This document shows, in pieces, positions 1 through 7,561 of a stretch of DNA of 64,000 nt (within the stretch, counting starts at the first letter, position 1; each line of letters opens with the position of its first letter). The notes under the pieces were generated by a model, which did not search any database, was not told the DNA's origin, and saw only the letters and a list, made by a program, of their open reading frames with translations. The position numbers and the translations under genes were made by a program. Source of the stretch: Chloroflexota bacterium (lineage in GTDB: Bacteria; Chloroflexota; Dehalococcoidia; Tepidiformales; Tepidiformaceae); contig JACRBT010000019.1 of the NCBI GenBank assembly GCA_016234445.1, positions 49,851-113,850 of the forward strand. The letters are read 5' to 3'.

Positions 1-66
1 CGGCCACTCTTCCGGCCGGCGGTTTCGCGGGAAGCCCTGCAGGAGGTGCTCTATGGCGCGGTATGA
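1..66 (+). CDS. 3' end of an upstream gene (partial), probably a 2-oxoacid:ferredoxin oxidoreductase subunit
   Basis: The first frame is open from base 1 and ends at a TGA at 64-66, giving a 21-residue tail ending LYGAV. It overlaps the start of the next gene by 14 bases, and that gene's ribosome binding site AGGAGG (41-46) lies inside it. This is the tight packing seen throughout the operon. The tail is too short to identify. Because the next gene is a gamma-type subunit, the missing upstream gene is most likely the TPP-binding beta subunit, but that is inference from context only. Confidence 0.4.
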   Translation, partial: RPLFRPAVSREALQEVLYGAV

Positions 67-589
67 AGTCCGGCTGGCAGGGTTCGGCGGCCAGGGAATC
101 ATCATGGCGGGCTACATCGTCGGGAAGGCGGCTGCGCTCTACGACGGCAAGGACGCGGTCTTCAGCCAGTCGTATGGCCCCGAAGCCCGCGGGGGCGCCT
201 GCGCGGCGGAAGTCATCATCGACGACGACAAGGTGGATTACCCGGTGCTTTCGCGGCCCGACATCCTCGTTCTGATGTCGCAGGAAGCGGCGATCCGCTA
301 CTCGGCGGACAAGGCGGAGGACGCGGTCGTGCTGATCGACGAAGACCTGGTGACGGCGGGGGCAGGCGAGCGCGTCCACATGGCGCCGACGAGCCGGCTG
401 GCCGAGGAGATGGGCCGGCGGCTGGTCGGGAACATCGCCATGCTCGGGTTCCTGACGGGCGTCACGGACGTGGTCAGCCGGGCTGCCATCGAAGAGGCGA
501 TCCGGACCACGGTGCCGCCCAAGACGATCGACCTGAACCTCCGCGCCTTTACCGCGGGACACGACTACGCCATGAGGACTCTGCGATGA
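53..589 (+). CDS. korC: 2-oxoacid:ferredoxin oxidoreductase, gamma subunit
   Basis: 178 residues, the usual size of the KorC/PorG gamma subunit. This domain completes the CoA-dependent 2-oxoacid:ferredoxin oxidoreductases, which oxidise 2-oxoglutarate, pyruvate or related acids to acyl-CoA and reduce ferredoxin in the cytoplasm. The N-terminus GFGGQGIIMAG and the segment SYGPEARGGACAAEV are family hallmarks. The ATG has an AGGAGG 6 bases upstream. Its stop overlaps the start of the HdrA-like gene (ATGA, 586-589), so translation is probably coupled. The substrate cannot be told from this subunit; alpha and beta subunits should lie just outside the window. korC rather than porG is chosen on length and on the lack of a fused ferredoxin, so the symbol is provisional. 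Confidence 0.85.
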   Translation: MARYEVRLAGFGGQGIIMAGYIVGKAAALYDGKDAVFSQSYGPEARGGACAAEVIIDDDKVDYPVLSRPDILVLMSQEAAIRYSADKAEDAVVLIDEDLVTAGAGERVHMAPTSRLAEEMGRRLVGNIAMLGFLTGVTDVVSRAAIEEAIRTTVPPKTIDLNLRAFTAGHDYAMRTLR

Positions 590-3500
590 ACGACCAGGTG
601 CTGGTAATCGGCGGTGGAATCGCCGGCGTGCAGGCAGCGCTCGACCTCGCGGACGCGGGCGCGCGGGTGGTGCTCGTCGAACGCTCTCCGGCCATCGGCG
701 GGAAGATGGCCGCGCTCGACAAGAACTTCCCGACCCTCGACTGCTCGATCTGCATCGAGGCGCCCAAGCTTTCCGAGGTCGAGCAACACCCGAACATCGA
801 GATCCTGACGAACGCGACGGTTTCGAAGGTGGAGGGGAGCGCGGGAAACTTCCGGGTGGAAATCGACCAGCGCGCCCGCTTCGTGACGAGCGAGTGCACG
901 CGTTGCGGCGAGTGCGTGCCGGCCTGCCCGGTGCTCCTGCGGAACGAGTTCGACGTGGAGATGGCCTCACGCAAGGCGATCTACACGCCGTTCCCCCAGG
1001 CGGTCCCCGGCGCCTACGTCATCGACATCAACCACTGCCTGAACGAACCGCCGAACTACATGCCCTGCAACCGCTGCCTGGAGGCCTGCCCGCCGAAGTG
1101 CATCGACTACAGCATGCCGTTGCACCAGACTCTGGAGCGGCGGGCGGTCTCGATCGTGGTGACAACCGGGTTCGAACTGATGGACCCGGCGCTGGTGTCG
1201 GAGTACGGCTACGGCCGCCACCCTGACGTGCTCACCTCGATGGAGTTCGAGCGGCTGCTGACTTCGGTCGGGCCGACGGGCGGCGAGATCATCCGGCCTT
1301 CGAACGGCCGTCACCCCCAGAACATCCTCTTCGTGCTCTGCGTCGGCTCACGCGACGAGCGGTTCCACAGCTACTGCTCCCGCTTCTGCTGCATGTATTC
1401 GATAAAGCACGCCTACCAGGCGATCGACCACGGGGTGAAGGACGTCACCGTGCTTTCGATCGACCTGCGCGCCTACGGCAAGGCCTTCGACGCCTTCCTC
1501 GACCGGACACGGGGCGAAGGCGCCCGGTTCCTCCGGGGACGGCCCGCTTCGGTCGTGCCAGACGACGGCCGCCTGAAAGTCCGGTACGAGGACACCGCCG
1601 AGGCCGCCGTGCGCGAGGAAGCCTTCGACATGGTGGTCCTGGCGACGGCCGTGAAGCCGCCCGAGGGCCTCGCCGACCTCGCCGCGACGCTCGGCGTCGA
1701 GCTGGACGGCGACGGCTTCATCCGCGCCAACGAAGAGCGGGGCGGGATGACGTTCACGACCCGCGCCGGCATCTACGCCGCGGGCTGCGCCACAGGCCCG
1801 AAGGACATCCCTGACAGCGTCTCCGAAGCCGGGGCGGCTGCCGCCTCCGCGCTCACCTTCGTCGGGACCCGTGATTGGCCGAAGGAGGAGATGGCCGAAG
1901 CGCTGCCGACCGACGGCGAGGTGCGCACGGGCGTGTTCGTCTGCCACTGCGGCAGCAACATCGCCGGCGTCGTCGACGTTCCCCGGGTGGTGGAGTACGC
2001 GAAAACGCTGCCCACCGTGGTCCATTCGCAGTCGCAGATGTTCAGCTGCGCCGGGAACACACAGGCGGAAATCGGCCGGGTCATCCGAGACAACGGCATC
2101 AACCGGGTGGTGGTCGCGGCCTGTTCGCCGAAGACCCACGAACCGACCTTCAAGCGCGTCCTCCTCCGGGCGGGGCTGAACCCGTACCTCCTGGAGATGG
2201 TGAACCTTCGCAACCAGGACTCATGGGTCCACAAAGGCGAGCGCGACGCGGCGACGGAGAAAGCGTTCGACATGGTCCGGATGGGCGTCCACAAGGCAGC
2301 GCTGTTGACGGCGCTGACCGAAGGCGTCCAGCCGGTCGTGCAAACGGCGCTGGTCATCGGGGGCGGCGTGGCCGGGATGATGGCCGCGACGAACCTGGCC
2401 CAGCAGGGATACACGACCCACCTCGTCGACCGCTCCCACGCGCCGGGCGGGATGCTCCGCGAACTGGGGCAGCTGGCGCCCTCGGGCGTCGAAGCCCGCG
2501 AACTGCTTTCGAACCTCGCCCGGGAGATGCTCCAGGCGGGCGTGAACGTCCATCGGGGCGTGGAGGTCGACCAGATCGGCGGCCACGTCGGTGACTTCGC
2601 CGCCCACCTCAGCGACGGGACAGAAGTGCAGGCGGGGGCCGTCATCCTCGCGATGGGCGCCAAGCCGTACCAGCCGACCGAGTTCCACTACCCCGAAGAC
2701 GCCACCGTCATCACCAACCTCGAACTCCAGACGAAAGACGACATCGGCGAGCACGTCACGTTCGTCGGCTGCGTCGGTTCGCGGCTGGACGGCCGGGGAT
2801 GCTCGCGCTACTGCTGCGAGTCGATGGTCCACCAGGCACTGAAGCTGCGGCAGGAGGGCAAGCGCGTCCGGGTGCTCTACCGCGACATTCGCACCTTCAG
2901 CCGCCACGCCGAAGAGGAATACACGCGCGCCCTCCGCGAAGGGGTCCAGTTCTTCAAGTACGACCCGGCCGCCGAGCCGGAGGAGGCGATCACCTACGAG
3001 AACGGGATGGTGACGGTCGACGACGCCCTCAGCGGCGCGCGGATGGCCATCCCCACCGACACGCTGGTGCTGACCGTCGGCTTCGAACCCGTCGAAGAGA
3101 CGATTTCGCAGCAGCTGAAGGTCGCGCACAGCGAGGACGGTTTCCTGCTCGAACGCCACCCGAAGTTGGGGCCGGCGGAAGCGGGTTCGGCGGGCATCTA
3201 CCTCGCCGGGACGGCCCAGTACCCGAAGGACGTCCGGGAGACGGTCGCGCAGGCGCTCGCAGCCTCGTCGAAGGCTGGCATCCTCCTCTCGCGGGACACG
3301 ATCGAGAAGGAGCCGATTACGGCCCACGTCGACCTCGACAAGTGCACCGTCTGCGGCCGCTGCGTGCCGGTGTGCCCCTTCGACGCCATCGAACTCATCG
3401 GCCCGGTGAAGACGGGCGAAATCAAGTTCATCGAGGCGGCCTGCGAGGGCTGCGGGACCTGTGCCGCCGAGTGCAACTTCGACGCGATCACGATGCCCTA

Positions 3501-3966
3501 CTTCACGAAGGAGCAGGTGTTCGCCCAGATCGACGCGGCCTTGCTCAACAACCCGCAGGAGAAGGTGCTCGTCTACGCCTGCAACTGGTGCTCGTACGCC
3601 GGGGCCGACCAGGCGGGCATCGAGAAGGTCCAGTACCCGGCCTCGGGGCGCGTCATCCGGACGATGTGCTCGGGCCGCGTCGAGGAGGACTTCATCGCCC
3701 GGGCCTTCGACCGCGGTGCGGGGGCGGTCCTGCTCACGGGCTGCCGGCTCGGCGACTGCCACTACATCGATGCGAACTACCAGACGCTGAAGCGATTCAA
3801 CTTCTGGCAACGAAAGTTCGCCCGCAAGGGGATAGCGGAAGAGCGGCTGCAACTGCAGTGGGTCTCCGCTTCGGAAGGCAAGCAGTTCGCCGCCAAGATG
3901 CGGGAAATGGACGAAGTCGTACGGCGCCACGCCTCCAGCCTGGCGGCCGAGGAGGTGCTGGTATGA
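586..3966 (+). CDS. hdrA: HdrA-like FAD/iron-sulfur protein with two HdrA modules and a C-terminal MvhD domain
   Basis: 1126 residues, far longer than a classical HdrA (about 650). Order: an FAD module with VIGGGIAGVQAAL at about 5-17 and the HdrA-type DCSICIEAPK; a ferredoxin-like cluster motif CTRCGECVPACP near 104; a second complete HdrA module from about 450 (VFVCHCGSNIAG, then a second VIGGGVAGMMAA near 590); two [4Fe-4S] motifs near 918-960 (CTVCGRCVPVCP and CEGCGTCAAEC); and an MvhD/FlpD-type domain from about 985 (ACNWCSYAGAD, TGCRLGDCHY). In the Hdr family HdrA is the flavin site where electrons are bifurcated or confurcated, and MvhD carries electrons from a hydrogenase or another donor. 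No hydrogenase gene is visible here; ferredoxin and ETF are the obvious partners. Overlaps both neighbours by ATGA. The family assignment is firm, the reaction is inferred. Confidence 0.85.
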   Translation: MNDQVLVIGGGIAGVQAALDLADAGARVVLVERSPAIGGKMAALDKNFPTLDCSICIEAPKLSEVEQHPNIEILTNATVSKVEGSAGNFRVEIDQRARFVTSECTRCGECVPACPVLLRNEFDVEMASRKAIYTPFPQAVPGAYVIDINHCLNEPPNYMPCNRCLEACPPKCIDYSMPLHQTLERRAVSIVVTTGFELMDPALVSEYGYGRHPDVLTSMEFERLLTSVGPTGGEIIRPSNGRHPQNILFVLCVGSRDERFHSYCSRFCCMYSIKHAYQAIDHGVKDVTVLSIDLRAYGKAFDAFLDRTRGEGARFLRGRPASVVPDDGRLKVRYEDTAEAAVREEAFDMVVLATAVKPPEGLADLAATLGVELDGDGFIRANEERGGMTFTTRAGIYAAGCATGPKDIPDSVSEAGAAAASALTFVGTRDWPKEEMAEALPTDGEVRTGVFVCHCGSNIAGVVDVPRVVEYAKTLPTVVHSQSQMFSCAGNTQAEIGRVIRDNGINRVVVAACSPKTHEPTFKRVLLRAGLNPYLLEMVNLRNQDSWVHKGERDAATEKAFDMVRMGVHKAALLTALTEGVQPVVQTALVIGGGVAGMMAATNLAQQGYTTHLVDRSHAPGGMLRELGQLAPSGVEARELLSNLAREMLQAGVNVHRGVEVDQIGGHVGDFAAHLSDGTEVQAGAVILAMGAKPYQPTEFHYPEDATVITNLELQTKDDIGEHVTFVGCVGSRLDGRGCSRYCCESMVHQALKLRQEGKRVRVLYRDIRTFSRHAEEEYTRALREGVQFFKYDPAAEPEEAITYENGMVTVDDALSGARMAIPTDTLVLTVGFEPVEETISQQLKVAHSEDGFLLERHPKLGPAEAGSAGIYLAGTAQYPKDVRETVAQALAASSKAGILLSRDTIEKEPITAHVDLDKCTVCGRCVPVCPFDAIELIGPVKTGEIKFIEAACEGCGTCAAECNFDAITMPYFTKEQVFAQIDAALLNNPQEKVLVYACNWCSYAGADQAGIEKVQYPASGRVIRTMCSGRVEEDFIARAFDRGAGAVLLTGCRLGDCHYIDANYQTLKRFNFWQRKFARKGIAEERLQLQWVSASEGKQFAAKMREMDEVVRRHASSLAAEEVLV

Positions 3967-5165
3967 CCGCCTTCGCTCCCGAAGTCATCCTGCTCGACGA
4001 CGACCGCTGGGACCGCGTGTTGGCGGCGACTCGCGGCGAGGCGGCGGCCTGCTTCCAGTGCGGGACGTGTACCGCGGTCTGCCCCTGGGGGCTGGTTGCG
4101 GGGCCGACGATCGGCGTCCGCTCGGTGATGCGGCAGGCCCAGCTCGGAGTCGATGGCTGGGCCGAAGCGGCGTGGCGGTGCACCACTTGCGGCGCCTGCG
4201 AAGCCCGTTGCCCCCACCAGGTGCCGATCAGCGACGTGATGCTCGGGCTGCGGAAGCTGGCCTGGGACGAAGGCGCCGTCCCGGAAGGCCTCCCGAGCGT
4301 CATGTGGGACCTTCACTGGGACGGGAACCCCTGGGGGCGGCCACCGTCGCGGCGCTCGGCCTGGGCGGCGGGGCTCGACATCCCGCATTTCGACCCCGCC
4401 GTGCACACGGCCCTGCTCTACATCGGCTGCACGGCTTCCTACGATCGGCGCGCGCAGAAGGTCGCGCGGGCTGTCGCGGGCCTGTTGCAGGCGGCGAACG
4501 TGCCGTTCGGGACGCTGGGCGACGACGAGCCCTGTTGCGGCGACCCGGCGCGCTCGCTGGGGAACGCGGACTACCTCGCGGAGATGGTGGCGAACAACAG
4601 CCGCCAGTTCCGGGAGGCGGGGGTGACGAACGTCGTCACGGTCTCGCCGCACTGCTACGACACCTTCGCCCGGCACTACGACAGCGGTGAAGGCGGGTTC
4701 CAGGTGCGGCACTACAGCCAGCTCCTGCGCGACCTGGTGGCTGAAGGGAGCGTGGCGTTCGGGGGCCTCGACGGCCAGACCGTGACCTTCCACGACCCCT
4801 GCTACCTCGCGCGCCACCACGACGAGACGGAGGCGCCGCGGGCGGTGATGGCGTCCATCCCCGGCCTGGCGCTCAACGAGATGAGCCGGTCGCGTTCGGA
4901 GACCCTCTGCTGCGGTGGCGGCGGCGGCCGGATGTGGATGGAGACGCCCGCGAGCGACCGCTTCGCGGAGTCACGCGCCCGGGAGGCGGCGGGCACCGGC
5001 GCGTCGCTGCTGGCGACGACCTGCCCGCACTGCATCGCCTGCCTCGAAGACGGGCTTGGCCTGGCGGGGGCGCGCGACCTGAAGGTCATCGACCTCGCGG
5101 AATTGGCGATGCTGGCCGGGCCCTTCCAGCCGGCAGCGGCCACCAACGAAGGAGCCGGGCAATGA
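3963..5165 (+). CDS. HdrC-HdrB-like iron-sulfur protein (ferredoxin pair plus two CCG domains)
   Basis: 400 residues. The N-terminal third carries two ferredoxin-type motifs, CFQCGTCTAVCP near 29 and CTTCGACEARCP near 73, as in HdrC and GlpC. The rest has two cysteine-rich CCG domains: IGCTASY with EPCCGD (about 154-192), and HDPCY with ETLCCGGGGG (about 278-320). In heterodisulfide reductases the CCG cysteines hold the non-cubane clusters that reduce a disulfide. No membrane helix is visible, so this is a soluble HdrCB fusion rather than a membrane HdrDE or quinone-linked form. The ATG start overlaps the upstream TGA (3963-3966), and the stop overlaps etfA in the same way. GlpC-like or EtfD-like roles are alternatives; the terminal acceptor is unknown. 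Confidence 0.82.
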   Translation: MTAFAPEVILLDDDRWDRVLAATRGEAAACFQCGTCTAVCPWGLVAGPTIGVRSVMRQAQLGVDGWAEAAWRCTTCGACEARCPHQVPISDVMLGLRKLAWDEGAVPEGLPSVMWDLHWDGNPWGRPPSRRSAWAAGLDIPHFDPAVHTALLYIGCTASYDRRAQKVARAVAGLLQAANVPFGTLGDDEPCCGDPARSLGNADYLAEMVANNSRQFREAGVTNVVTVSPHCYDTFARHYDSGEGGFQVRHYSQLLRDLVAEGSVAFGGLDGQTVTFHDPCYLARHHDETEAPRAVMASIPGLALNEMSRSRSETLCCGGGGGRMWMETPASDRFAESRAREAAGTGASLLATTCPHCIACLEDGLGLAGARDLKVIDLAELAMLAGPFQPAAATNEGAGQ

Positions 5166-6178
5166 TCGACCCTGCGTACACCCCCGCGGAAGCGACCGGC
5201 ATCTGGGTATTCCTCGAACACGATCGGGGACAACTCGCGCCGGTCAGCCTGGAGATGCTGGCGAAGGCGCGAGAACTCGCCTCGAAGTCGGGTGCGATCC
5301 TGACCGGGCTGCTCATGGGCCACGAACTCGACGCGATCGCCGGGGAAGCCGCCCATCTCGACCTCGACCGCCTGGTCGTCGTCGCCCATCCGCTCCTGGA
5401 CGCGTTCACGGCGGAGGCCTACGCACACGCCGCCCGCGAGGTCATCCTCAGGGAGCGCCCCGACATCCTCCTGCTCGGCGCGACGCCATACGGGCGCGAC
5501 CTCGCCGGGCGCCTCGCCGTGACGCTCCGCACGGGGCTCACCGCCGACTGCACGGACCTCTCCCTGGACGCGGCGAACGGCCTCCTCCTCGGGGAGGTCA
5601 GCGGCTTCGGGGGCGGCATCCTCGCCACCATCGCCTGCGCGAACCACCGGCCGCAGATGGCGACGGTGCGTCCCGGCGTCTTCGCCCGGACGGAGGCCGA
5701 ACGGGCCGCCGCTGCGCCGATCGAGCGGGTAGAGGTCGACATCCCGGCGAGCGCCAGGCCGGTGACCGTGGTTGCGCGCCACCGGCAGGAGCGAGCCGAC
5801 ATTTCGCGCGCCGACCGGCTTGTGGTCGCGGGCGCGGGCGCGCGGGGCCAGCTGCCGCTCATCGAAGCCCTGGCGGGCGCGCTCCACGCCGAGATCGGAG
5901 CCACGCGCGTTGCGGTCGACGAAGGCTGGGCGGGACGGGATCGGCAGATCGGCCAGACCGGCGTGATCACCCATCCGAAGCTCGCGATCGTCTGCGGCGC
6001 CAGCGGAGCGACCCAGTTCACGGTCGGCATCGACCAGGCCGACCTCGTCGTCGCCCTGAACAGCGACCCGGAAGCGCCCATCTTCGAACAGGCCGACCTT
6101 TGCGTCGTCGACGACCTCTTGCCGGTCGTGCGGGCGCTGGTGGCCGAGTTCGAATCGCGCGGAGAAGGTGCCCCATGA
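5162..6178 (+). CDS. etfA: Electron transfer flavoprotein, alpha subunit
   Basis: 338 residues. The C-terminal third has the ETF-alpha FAD-binding signature in diverged form: IGQTGVITHPKLAIVCGASG, then ALNSDPEAPIFEQADLCVV, matching the usual NxDxxAPIFxxAD stretch. ETF is a soluble heterodimer that takes electrons from acyl-CoA and related dehydrogenases. Bifurcating forms carry two FADs and also use NAD(H). Here the pair follows Hdr-like genes with ATGA overlaps on both sides, so it is probably a dedicated partner of the Hdr complex. The acyl-CoA dehydrogenase at 44109-45272 is a possible electron donor elsewhere in the window. Whether this ETF is bifurcating cannot be decided by eye. Confidence 0.9.
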   Translation: MIDPAYTPAEATGIWVFLEHDRGQLAPVSLEMLAKARELASKSGAILTGLLMGHELDAIAGEAAHLDLDRLVVVAHPLLDAFTAEAYAHAAREVILRERPDILLLGATPYGRDLAGRLAVTLRTGLTADCTDLSLDAANGLLLGEVSGFGGGILATIACANHRPQMATVRPGVFARTEAERAAAAPIERVEVDIPASARPVTVVARHRQERADISRADRLVVAGAGARGQLPLIEALAGALHAEIGATRVAVDEGWAGRDRQIGQTGVITHPKLAIVCGASGATQFTVGIDQADLVVALNSDPEAPIFEQADLCVVDDLLPVVRALVAEFESRGEGAP

Positions 6179-7011
6179 ACGGCGAACTGCACAGCCTCGT
6201 CTGCCTGAAGGTGGTCCCGAAGTCGGAGGAAGTGAGCGTCGACCGCGAGTCGAAGACGCTCGACCGGGGGCACGCGCGCTCGGAGATCAACCCGCCCGAC
6301 ATGAACGCGCTGGAGATGGCCCTTGCCCTGAAGGACCGCCACGGCGGGCGCGTGTCGCTGCTCTCGATGGGGCCGCCGTTCGTCGCGCCGATGCTACGGG
6401 CGGCACTGGCGATGGGGGCCGACCACGCCTACCTGCTGAGCGACCGGGCCTTCGGCGGCGCCGACACGCTCGCGACGTCGCTCACCCTGGCGGCGGCGAT
6501 CCGCAAGATCGGCGACGTCGACCTGGTGCTCTGTGGGGAGGAATCATCGGACGGTGCGACGGCGCAGGTGCCGCCGGGGATCGCCGCCTGGCTTGACCTG
6601 CCGCAGGCGACCTACGCGCACTCGGTCGCCTTCGACGACACCCGGGACCACATCCTCGTGGTGCGGGAAGTTCACGACGGGGAAGAGACGCTGGACGTGC
6701 CGCTGCCGGCTGTGCTCTCGGTGAAGGTGAGCACGAACGAGCCTCGCTTCATGGACACGGCCCGGCTGGTCTGCCTTCGCGCGAACGACCCGGTGACGAC
6801 ATGGACCGCGGCTGACCTCGACGTCGACCCCGGGCATCTCGGGGGCGCGGGCTCGCCGACTTCGGTGACGGGGCTTGGCGAGGTCGCGGGGGCGGGCAGC
6901 GGTCGGCGCCGGGAGGTCCTGAAAGGGACGCCGGAAGAAGAAGCTCACCTGTTGTACGAACGAATCACGGAGTTCTTGCGGAGCGCGGGCATGCCGGCGC
7001 GGGGAGGTTGA
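6175..7011 (+). CDS. etfB: Electron transfer flavoprotein, beta subunit
   Basis: 278 residues, slightly longer than a typical ETF beta (about 250-260). It has the ETF-beta N-terminus VCLKVVPKSEEV, the INPPDMNALEMAL helix, the nucleotide-binding segment CGEESSDGATAQVPPGIAAW, and the STNEPRF stretch. The last 40 residues are a charged helix followed by a Gly/Arg tail. It pairs with the alpha subunit just upstream (ATGA overlap) and ends the electron-transfer operon proper. The next start codon lies one base after its TGA, so the small gene that follows is probably co-translated. Confidence 0.9.
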   Translation: MNGELHSLVCLKVVPKSEEVSVDRESKTLDRGHARSEINPPDMNALEMALALKDRHGGRVSLLSMGPPFVAPMLRAALAMGADHAYLLSDRAFGGADTLATSLTLAAAIRKIGDVDLVLCGEESSDGATAQVPPGIAAWLDLPQATYAHSVAFDDTRDHILVVREVHDGEETLDVPLPAVLSVKVSTNEPRFMDTARLVCLRANDPVTTWTAADLDVDPGHLGGAGSPTSVTGLGEVAGAGSGRRREVLKGTPEEEAHLLYERITEFLRSAGMPARGG

Positions 7012-7012
7012 G

Positions 7013-7483
7013 ATGAGCAGTTCCGTTTACGAAACCGGGGCCGCCGCGGCCGGCGGGGCCATCGCGATCGAAGAGAACTTTGGGTGCCGGCTGGCCGAGG
7101 ATTCGTTGTTGGAAGCGGCGGCGCATCTCGAACGGGTGATCGCGGCGGCGCCACCACTGGACCCGTGGTACGACGAGGTCCACGCCGCGATCCGGGATTG
7201 CACGCTGGCGGTGGAGTCGCACCTGAACGCCATCTATGGGCCCGACGGTATCCGCGAAGCGATCGGGCGGGCGGAGCCACGGCTGTTGCCACGGATCGAG
7301 CACCTCGACACTGCCCTCACGCGGCTGCTGCTGGAGTTCTGGGAGGCGAAAGAACCGGCGGTCGACCGGCGGTCGGCGCTGCTGCAGTCGCTCAACCTGT
7401 TGGCGGCACGACTGCGGCGGGCGGCGAGGGGCGAATTCGACATCGTCTGGGATTGGACAACGCCGGTGGGCGGGGGAGACTGA
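7013..7483 (+). CDS. Small helical protein of unknown function, co-transcribed with etfB
   Basis: 156 residues, acidic and almost entirely helix-forming, with several well-spaced histidines (HLERVI, EVHAAI, ESHLNAI, IEHLDT) and a Trp-rich end (DIVWDW). The pattern recalls a four-helix bundle of the hemerythrin type, but the full H...HxxxE...HxxxH ligand set is not present, so I do not assign it. The ATG starts one base after the etfB stop, with GGGGAGG 5 bases upstream. It therefore belongs to the Hdr/ETF transcription unit and may be a structural or regulatory accessory. Confidence 0.6.
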   Translation: MSSSVYETGAAAAGGAIAIEENFGCRLAEDSLLEAAAHLERVIAAAPPLDPWYDEVHAAIRDCTLAVESHLNAIYGPDGIREAIGRAEPRLLPRIEHLDTALTRLLLEFWEAKEPAVDRRSALLQSLNLLAARLRRAARGEFDIVWDWTTPVGGGD

Positions 7484-7561
7484 GGGGCAGTTGCGAGCGG
7501 ATGCCGGCCGACGGCACTGCCCGATTCGCGCTGCGCCCCGGAGCGGTACCCTAGGTCCTGC

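Noticed and set aside
7013..7483. Hemerythrin-like assignment of the small helical protein
   Set aside because: It has several histidines in helices, but the required H...HxxxE...HxxxH ligand order cannot be laid on the sequence.
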